Below, piece by piece: positions 8,855 through 14,806 of a DNA stretch of 17,433 bases. This DNA comes from Bacteroidia bacterium. Lineage in GTDB: Bacteria > Bacteroidota > Bacteroidia > Flavobacteriales > Flavobacteriaceae. A program made the translations under genes and the position numbers. Location of the stretch: NCBI GenBank assembly GCA_030425715.1, contig JAUIAA010000008.1, forward strand, positions 1 to 17,433, read 5' to 3'. Under the pieces are notes generated by a model that was not told where the DNA came from, ran no database searches, and was given only the letters and a program-made list of their open reading frames with translations. Position 1 is the stretch's first letter. The number at the start of each line of letters is the position of its first letter.

Positions 8855-9751
8855 ATGATTTCAAATTTAAATAATCTTCCTACCTATGATACTGTAGGTG
8901 TACAAGAAAGAGTAAAGAGGTTTTGTTCTAGAAGTATAAAAAAATCTGCTAAAGTTGAGGGCTTAAAACTTGCTTTAAGCATGATTGATTTAACTACTTT
9001 AGAAGGTAAGGATACTCCTGGAAAAGTAAAACAGCTTTGTTACAAAGCCAAGCATCCACACGATTTATTAAAAAATATTCCAACGGTTGCTGCCATATGC
9101 GTTTACCCTACTTATGTGGCTTTGGCTAAAAATTCATTAAAAGACAGCGATATTCTAGTGGCCTCTGTAGCTACTGCGTTTCCTAGTGGGCAATCGAATC
9201 TTAAAGTGAAAATAGAAGACACAAAGTTTGCTCTAGATCAGGGTGTTAATGAAATTGATATGGTGATTTCTCGAGGAGAATTCCTTAGCGGAAATTACCA
9301 ATTTGTTTTTGACGAAATAGCAAGTATTAAAGAAGTTTGTGGAAAAGCACATTTAAAAGTAATTTTAGAAACAGGAGAACTAGATACACTTGATAATGTA
9401 AGAAAAGCGAGTGAAATTGCCATGCTCGCTGGAGCGGATTTTATCAAAACATCTACCGGAAAAATTCAACCCGCTGCAACCATGCCTGTAACCTATGTAA
9501 TGCTAGATGCCATTAAAGATTTTTATACCAAAACGGGTAAAATGATAGGCATGAAACCCGCTGGAGGTATTTCTACTTCTAAAATTGCTTTACAATATTT
9601 GGTCATGCTCAACGAAGTATTAGGCGAAAAATGGATGCATAAAAATTATTTTAGATTTGGGGCTAGCAGTTTAGCTAATGATATTTTAATGCAATTGGTA
9701 AAAGCAGAAACTGGAGTATACCAATCAAGTAATTATTTTTCAAAAGATTAA
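8855..9751 (+). CDS. deoC: Deoxyribose-phosphate aldolase (long, DERA-like form)
   Basis: DeoC is the cytoplasmic class I aldolase that cleaves 2-deoxy-D-ribose 5-phosphate to glyceraldehyde 3-phosphate and acetaldehyde, a step in deoxynucleoside catabolism. The 298-residue protein has the DeoC motifs in order: DLTTLEGKDT at about 45-54, EIDMVIS at about 133-139, IKTSTGK at 197-203 with the Schiff-base lysine K198, and MKPAGGIS at 233-240 with the second active-site lysine K234. It is longer than the E. coli enzyme (about 259 residues) because of an N-terminal extension of some 35 residues, a feature of the group that includes animal DERA. It begins an operon: the stop is two bases from the next ATG, an aldehyde dehydrogenase that could remove its acetaldehyde product. 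No deoxyribokinase, phosphopentomutase or nucleoside phosphorylase lies in the window. Confidence 0.95.
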   Translation: MISNLNNLPTYDTVGVQERVKRFCSRSIKKSAKVEGLKLALSMIDLTTLEGKDTPGKVKQLCYKAKHPHDLLKNIPTVAAICVYPTYVALAKNSLKDSDILVASVATAFPSGQSNLKVKIEDTKFALDQGVNEIDMVISRGEFLSGNYQFVFDEIASIKEVCGKAHLKVILETGELDTLDNVRKASEIAMLAGADFIKTSTGKIQPAATMPVTYVMLDAIKDFYTKTGKMIGMKPAGGISTSKIALQYLVMLNEVLGEKWMHKNYFRFGASSLANDILMQLVKAETGVYQSSNYFSKD

Positions 9752-9753
9752 CC

Positions 9754-11223
9754 ATGCAAAAAGATAAAAATAATCCCGTTTTTAATGCTACTTGGACTTA
9801 TGCAGATGCTCCCGAGAGCACCAATCATATCCAAATAAAAAAACGTTATCATTTATATATAAACGGTGCATTTACGGAGCCAGTGCAAAAATCATATTTT
9901 GATACTACCAACCCAGCTACCCAAGAAATCTTGGCAGAAGTGGGCAATGCAACTAATCAAGATGTTGATAAAGCAGTACAATCTGCCAAAAAAGCTTTTA
10001 AAAGTTGGTCAAAATTATCAGGAAAAGAAAGAGGTAAATATATTTTTAGAATTGCTCGATTACTACAAGAAAGAGCGAGAGAATTTGCAGTAATAGAAAG
10101 TTTAGATGGTGGAAAACCCATACGTGAATCAAGAGATATTGATATTCCCTTAGCTGCTAACCATTTTTTTTATTATGCAGGTTGGGCTGATAAATTAGAA
10201 TATGCTTTTCCAAATAGAAAGCCAAAACCAATTGGAGTAGCCGCACAGATTATCCCGTGGAATTTCCCATTGCTTATGGCTGCATGGAAAATAGCTCCAG
10301 CCCTTGCAACTGGTAATACCGTAGTTTTAAAACCTGCTGAAACCACCCCTCTAACCGCATTAAAACTTGCAGAAATCATCCACGAAAGTGGTTTACCTAA
10401 AGGAGTTGTAAATATAATTACAGGAGCTGGCGAAACTGGAGCTGCACTGGTTAATCACCCCGACGTAAATAAAATTGCTTTTACTGGATCTACCAATGTT
10501 GGCAAATACATTCAAAAAGCTACTGCTGGATCTTCTAAAAAATTAACCCTTGAACTTGGTGGTAAAGGAGCCAATATTATTTTTGAAGATGCTGCCATAG
10601 ATCAAGCTGTGGAAGGCATTGTTAATGCCATATTTTTTAATCAAGGTCATGTTTGTTGTGCGGGCTCTCGGTTATTTGTGCAAGAATCGGTTGCTGCGAT
10701 AGTTATTGAAAAACTCAAACAACGTATGCAAACCTTAATCATTGGAAATCCATTGGATAAGAATACAGACATTGGAGCAATCAACTCTAAAAAACAATTA
10801 AAAACCATAAAAAATTATATTAAAATTGGCTTAGAAGAAGGGGGAGAAATATACCAACCAACTTGTAATTTGCCTAAAAATGGTAACTGGTGTGCCCCTA
10901 CGCTATTCTTAAATGTATCTCAATCGCATAGAATAGTACAAGAAGAAATTTTTGGACCTGTGCTGGCCATACAAACTTTTAGAACAATTGATGAAGTAAT
11001 AGAAAAAGCAAATAACACACCTTACGGATTATCTGCAGGTGTTTGGACGCAAAAAGGATCGAAAATATTTCAATTGACACAAAAATTAAATGCAGGGGTA
11101 GTTTGGGCAAATACATTTAATAAATTTGACCCAAGTTCACCATTTGGCGGATATAAAGAAAGTGGTATGGGTAGAGAAGGTGGTTTACACGGCTTAAAAG
11201 CCTATATAAAATTTGAGGAATAA
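9754..11223 (+). CDS. NAD(P)-dependent aldehyde dehydrogenase, catalytic partner of a probable split ALDH16
   Basis: This enzyme should oxidise an aldehyde to its carboxylic acid with NAD(P)+. It is a full-length ALDH of 489 residues: cofactor-domain motif IIPWNFPL with oxyanion asparagine N170, the VLKPAE motif at about 192-197, FTGSTNVG at about 243-250, the general-base glutamate in LELGGK (E267), the nucleophile in QGHVCCAGSR (C301), EEIFGPV with E398, and SPFGGYKESGMGREGG near the C-terminus. Nothing essential is missing. It starts two bases after deoC and its stop overlaps the next start as TAATG, so it is co-transcribed with both. Context makes acetaldehyde from DeoC the likely substrate, by inference. 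The next gene encodes a half ALDH without catalytic residues; together they match the domain layout of ALDH16 (see findings). A gene symbol is not given because general ALDHs cannot be subtyped by eye. Confidence 0.92.
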   Translation: MQKDKNNPVFNATWTYADAPESTNHIQIKKRYHLYINGAFTEPVQKSYFDTTNPATQEILAEVGNATNQDVDKAVQSAKKAFKSWSKLSGKERGKYIFRIARLLQERAREFAVIESLDGGKPIRESRDIDIPLAANHFFYYAGWADKLEYAFPNRKPKPIGVAAQIIPWNFPLLMAAWKIAPALATGNTVVLKPAETTPLTALKLAEIIHESGLPKGVVNIITGAGETGAALVNHPDVNKIAFTGSTNVGKYIQKATAGSSKKLTLELGGKGANIIFEDAAIDQAVEGIVNAIFFNQGHVCCAGSRLFVQESVAAIVIEKLKQRMQTLIIGNPLDKNTDIGAINSKKQLKTIKNYIKIGLEEGGEIYQPTCNLPKNGNWCAPTLFLNVSQSHRIVQEEIFGPVLAIQTFRTIDEVIEKANNTPYGLSAGVWTQKGSKIFQLTQKLNAGVVWANTFNKFDPSSPFGGYKESGMGREGGLHGLKAYIKFEE

Positions 11224-12083
11224 TGGATAGATTACATATTAATAAAACCTATAAGCTATATATTGGAGGTCAATTTCCGCGAACAGAATCTGGTAGATAT
11301 TACCCAATTTATAATGATCATAAAGAGTTAATTGCTAATATGTGTCTTGCATCAAGAAAAGATTTTCGTAATGCTGTAGTTGTTGCTAGAAAAGTGCAAA
11401 AAAAATGGCAATCAACCACTGCCTTGCATAAGGGACAAATTCTTTATCGTATTGCAGAAATGTTAGAAGGTAGAAAAGAGCAATTTATTACGGAGTTAAT
11501 TATTCAGGGAAATGCGAAACGCAAAGCTACAACGGAAGTGGAGTTAGCCATAGATAGATTGGTGTATTATGCAGGTTGGAGCGATAAATACCAGCAATTT
11601 TTTAGTACTGTAAATCCGGTTGCAAGTAATCATTTTAATTTTTCAGTGGCAGAACCTACAGGTGTTGTTGCCATTATAGCGCCAGAAAATCAGAGTTTAC
11701 TGGGTCTTATTTCTGTAATTGCCCCAGTAATTGTAGGTGGAAATACTGTTGTTGTTTTGGCTTCAGAAAACCAAGCACTTTCGGCAATTTCTTTTGCAGA
11801 AGTACTAAACTCTTCAGATGTTCCTGCAGGTGTGGTAAATATCCTTACCGGAAAAAGAGAAGAATTAATTCCACACATGGCATCGCATATGGATGTAAAC
11901 TCTATTATTTATGCCGGAAAAGAAGAAAATCATATCCAATTAATTGAAGAATTGGCAAGTAACAATATAAAAAGAGTGGTGGTTTACAAAAAAGCAGATT
12001 GGACAAACGACCATTGTCAATCTCCCTATTTTATTGAAAAAACACAAGAAATAAAAACTACTTGGCATCCTACCCAAGCTTAA
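11223..12083 (+). CDS. Truncated, catalytically incomplete aldehyde dehydrogenase homolog (ALDH16 C-terminal-domain-like)
   Basis: The 286-residue product aligns with only the N-terminal (cofactor-binding) part of an ALDH. KLYIGGQF, the YYAGWSDKYQ block (matching YYAGWADKLE upstream), PTGVVAIIAPENQSLL, GGNTVVVLASEN and PAGVVNILTG all have counterparts in the preceding enzyme. The PWNFP motif is changed to PENQS, the FTGS glycine motif to YAGK, and the LELGGK glutamate and the whole catalytic-cysteine half are absent. It cannot be an active dehydrogenase on its own. It is not a frameshift remnant: it starts with its own ALDH N-terminus, runs uninterrupted, and is translationally coupled (TAATG) to the full enzyme. 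ALDH16 proteins are a complete ALDH followed by a truncated dead ALDH domain of about this size, so a non-catalytic or structural subunit is the best inference. The acyltransferase gene follows after 11 bases. Confidence 0.88.
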   Translation: MDRLHINKTYKLYIGGQFPRTESGRYYPIYNDHKELIANMCLASRKDFRNAVVVARKVQKKWQSTTALHKGQILYRIAEMLEGRKEQFITELIIQGNAKRKATTEVELAIDRLVYYAGWSDKYQQFFSTVNPVASNHFNFSVAEPTGVVAIIAPENQSLLGLISVIAPVIVGGNTVVVLASENQALSAISFAEVLNSSDVPAGVVNILTGKREELIPHMASHMDVNSIIYAGKEENHIQLIEELASNNIKRVVVYKKADWTNDHCQSPYFIEKTQEIKTTWHPTQA

Positions 12084-12094
12084 AAATATAATAT

Positions 12095-12673
12095 ATGAAT
12101 TCAAATTATTTTGCACACGAAACTGCTGTTATTGACAACCATTGTGAAATTGGAGAGGGCAGTAAAATATGGCATTTTAGCCATATCATGTCGAATTGTA
12201 CCATTGGTAAAAAATGTAATATTGGTCAGAATGTAGTGGTGTCTCCACAAGTAATCCTCGGAAATAATGTAAAAGTACAAAACAATGTTTCTATTTATAC
12301 TGGTGTTATTTGCGAAGATGATGTTTTTCTAGGACCTTCCATGGTTTTTACCAATGTTATCAATCCGCGTAGTGCTGTTATCCGAAAAGATGAATACAAG
12401 CAAACTATGGTAAAAAAAGGAGCAAGTATTGGTGCCAACGCTACTATTATTTGTGGCAATGACATAGGCAAATTTGCGTTAATTGGTGCCGGAAGTGTGG
12501 TAACCAAAACCGTAAAACCCTATGCACTTGTTGTGGGTAATCCATCAAAACAAATAGGTTGGGTAAGCGAATTTGGGCATCGATTACACTTTGATAAAAA
12601 TGGTTTTGCAACTTGCCCAGAAAGCAATGAAAAATACCAGCTAAAAAACAACCTTGTAAATAAAATAAATTAG
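12095..12673 (+). CDS. Left-handed beta-helix N-acetyltransferase (WbpD/WlbB-like)
   Basis: The 192-residue protein is built of hexapeptide repeats (for example AVIDNHCEIGEGSKIWHFSHI, TIGKKCNIGQNVVV, VILGNNVKV) from about residue 10 to 150, the left-handed beta-helix fold of acyl-CoA-dependent sugar acyltransferases. IWHFSHI, VFTNVINPRS and the C-terminal GNPSKQIGWVSEFG followed by CPESNEKYQL are typical of the WbpD/WlbB group, which acetylates the 3-amino group of UDP-2-acetamido-3-amino-2,3-dideoxy-glucuronate in O-antigen or capsule synthesis; related QdtC/FdtC enzymes act on dTDP-3-amino-6-deoxyhexoses. The partner dehydrogenase, oxidase and aminotransferase (wbpA, wbpB, wbpE) are not here, so the exact substrate is open. 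It follows the ALDH-like gene after 11 bases and probably shares its transcript, although its pathway is different. Confidence 0.86.
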   Translation: MNSNYFAHETAVIDNHCEIGEGSKIWHFSHIMSNCTIGKKCNIGQNVVVSPQVILGNNVKVQNNVSIYTGVICEDDVFLGPSMVFTNVINPRSAVIRKDEYKQTMVKKGASIGANATIICGNDIGKFALIGAGSVVTKTVKPYALVVGNPSKQIGWVSEFGHRLHFDKNGFATCPESNEKYQLKNNLVNKIN

Positions 12674-12733
12674 TTTTGTAGCGTTTAAAAAACGAAACTC
12701 TATTTATACAATTGCTCTAATTTGAAAATATTT

Positions 12734-14791
12734 ATGAAAAAAATATATTTAATATTCATTTCATTTCTTTTTATCACTCCATTGTTCTCACAAATTGAAA
12801 AACCTCCTGTTTATCAAGGTTGTGAAAACGAAGCCATCCAAAATTTAGAAAACTGTTTCAATCAAAATTTAAAGGAGGCTATTTTTAATAATTTTGAAGT
12901 GCCCAATATTGTTACTAAAGAAAATTATAAAGGACAGGTAAAAGTAGTTTTTAATGTAGATAAAGAAGGGAATTTTGACGTATTATATGTAAAATCAATG
13001 TATCCCGAATTAGAGAAAGAAGCAAAAAGAGTATTTGCAAACCTTCCTAAAATTCAGCCCGCAACCTATAATGGTAGGGCAATTGACACAAGATATATAT
13101 TCCCCATTAAGATACCTTTAGCAGAAACTATTGCGGAAGAAATTATTACACAATCAGACACAAAAGTGGATATAGCAGATGTGAAAATAGAAGAAAAAAC
13201 GAATACAACATTATATCCTGAATTTAATAGTGAATTAAACATTCCTTTTACGCACCAATCCTATGACAATCTAATTTATCATTTAAATACATCCAAAAAT
13301 ACCCATAGTGCATTCAAACCATACATTTACAACGAAGTAAAACCTTATGTAGATTTAGAGGCTAAAAGGAAAACTCTATTAAAAAATAAAACATCTTGGG
13401 GAGGAAGAAAGCTATGGAATGAGCATTTTGTATTGGTCAATGGCAAAAATTTTTGGTTTACTATAAATCCAGTTTTCGATTTACAAATCGGAAAAGACAA
13501 TTCTGATATAGATTATACTTACAACAATACTAGGGCTGTACAAATTCAAGGTTCTTTAGGTAAAAAGTTGAGTTTTAACACTTCTTTTTACGAAAGCCAA
13601 GGACGATTTGCAGATTATGTAAATCAATACGCCTTGAGCATGAAAACCAATGAAGGCAATAATGTTGTAGTACCAGGTCGAGGCAAAGCAAAATTATTTA
13701 AAGAGGGAGGATTTGATTATCCAGTTGCAGAAGCATATATAAGTTATACACCCAATGAGTTTTTTAATTTTCAGTTTGGTAATGGGAAAAATTTTGTTGG
13801 TGATGGCTATCGTTCTCTTTTACTTTCTGATAATGCACCACCTGCAACATTTTTAAAATTTAGTACACAGTTTTGGAAAATAAAATACACCAATATTTGG
13901 ATGTGGGCAGATGATGTTAGACCCAGTGTTGAAGAACCAAGTGGTAGAAATTTACGTAAATATGTCGCCATTCATCATTTGAGTTGGAATGTTACCGACA
14001 AATTTAATGTAGGTCTTTTTGAATCGGTTACCACAGATAATACTGATGGTAATGGTTTTGATATAGCGTTTTTCAACCCTATTATATTTTATCGCTCTGT
14101 GGAGTTTAGCGGTGGTTCTGAATCGGGAAATGCCCAAATTGGTTTAAACTTTAAATATAAATTTAGCAACAACTTTTATGCTTACAACCAAGTATTGATT
14201 GATGAAATGACCATGAGTAGGGTTTTTGACGGTAGTGGTTATTGGGGTAATAAGTTTGGCTTACAGTTTGGAGCTAAATATTTTAATGCGTTTAAAGTAG
14301 ATAATTTAATGCTTCAAGCCGAATATAACTGGATAAGACCTTACACCAACTCTCATCAAACCGTAAGTCTAAATTATGGGCATTATGACCAGCCTCTAAG
14401 TCATACCTGGGGAGCAAATTTTTGGGAAGCAATTGGTATTGCTCGCTATAACAAAGATAGATGGTTTGCCAGCGCCAAGTTAATTGTTGGTAAAAAAGGT
14501 TTTGACTTTAATGGCTCGGATATTAGCTATGGTGGAAATATATACAAATCTTACGATGATAGGGTTTCTGATTACAACAACGAAGTAGCACAAGGAAATA
14601 CTGCCAACATTTTTATTGCTGATTTACAAGCGGGTTACATTGTAAATCCTGTAAATAGGTTCCAACTTTTTGCTGGCTTTACCTATCGAAGTTTTGACCC
14701 CATTCAAGCCATCAATAGTGCTCCTGAAAATACAACATGGTTTACCGTTGGTTTAAAATCTGAATTATTTAATTGGTATTTTGATTTTTAA
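12734..14791 (+). CDS. remB: RemB-like gliding motility / Wzi-like outer-membrane protein with an N-terminal TonB C-terminal-type domain
   Basis: The 685-residue protein starts with a signal peptide (about 1-20, ending LFSQ). Residues about 27-130 are homologous to the C-terminal domain of the two TonB proteins upstream: a cysteine pair C30/C41, GQVKVVFNVDKEGNFDVLYV, then LEKEAKRVFANLPKIQPATYNGRAI and RYIFPIKIP. After a linker, about residue 225 to the end is a beta-barrel-like region with FGNGKNFVGDGYRSLLLSDN, FFNPIIFYRSVEFSGGSESGN split over neighbouring strands, a YGHYDQPLSH motif and a C-terminal phenylalanine, as in outer-membrane barrels. The barrel resembles RemB, needed for surface motility in Flavobacterium, and Wzi-family capsule proteins. 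RemB maps near sprA in F. johnsoniae, to my recollection, which supports the name. ATG 12734 is preferred over TTG 12722 because it gives a normal signal peptide. No clear promoter is seen. The TonB-type domain is periplasmic and has no membrane anchor, so it cannot be driven by ExbBD in the usual way. Confidence 0.72.
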   Translation: MKKIYLIFISFLFITPLFSQIEKPPVYQGCENEAIQNLENCFNQNLKEAIFNNFEVPNIVTKENYKGQVKVVFNVDKEGNFDVLYVKSMYPELEKEAKRVFANLPKIQPATYNGRAIDTRYIFPIKIPLAETIAEEIITQSDTKVDIADVKIEEKTNTTLYPEFNSELNIPFTHQSYDNLIYHLNTSKNTHSAFKPYIYNEVKPYVDLEAKRKTLLKNKTSWGGRKLWNEHFVLVNGKNFWFTINPVFDLQIGKDNSDIDYTYNNTRAVQIQGSLGKKLSFNTSFYESQGRFADYVNQYALSMKTNEGNNVVVPGRGKAKLFKEGGFDYPVAEAYISYTPNEFFNFQFGNGKNFVGDGYRSLLLSDNAPPATFLKFSTQFWKIKYTNIWMWADDVRPSVEEPSGRNLRKYVAIHHLSWNVTDKFNVGLFESVTTDNTDGNGFDIAFFNPIIFYRSVEFSGGSESGNAQIGLNFKYKFSNNFYAYNQVLIDEMTMSRVFDGSGYWGNKFGLQFGAKYFNAFKVDNLMLQAEYNWIRPYTNSHQTVSLNYGHYDQPLSHTWGANFWEAIGIARYNKDRWFASAKLIVGKKGFDFNGSDISYGGNIYKSYDDRVSDYNNEVAQGNTANIFIADLQAGYIVNPVNRFQLFAGFTYRSFDPIQAINSAPENTTWFTVGLKSELFNWYFDF

Positions 14792-14806
14792 ATTTAAAAA
14801 AACTGT

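Noticed and set aside
11223..12083. The half ALDH as the frameshifted second part of the preceding ALDH, or a pseudogene
   Set aside because: The first ALDH is complete to its C-terminus, and the second begins with its own ALDH N-terminal region with no disruptions, so it is a separate, intact short gene.
12671..12700. AGTTT/CGTTT...AAACG/AAACT hairpin after the acetyltransferase as a terminator
   Set aside because: The inner stem is only five pairs with a three-base loop and a bulge, and no T-run follows; too weak to call.
12716..12724. TAATTTG before the RemB-like gene as a promoter -7 element
   Set aside because: It is one base short of TAnnTTTG and lies only nine bases from the ATG, with no suitable TTG upstream.
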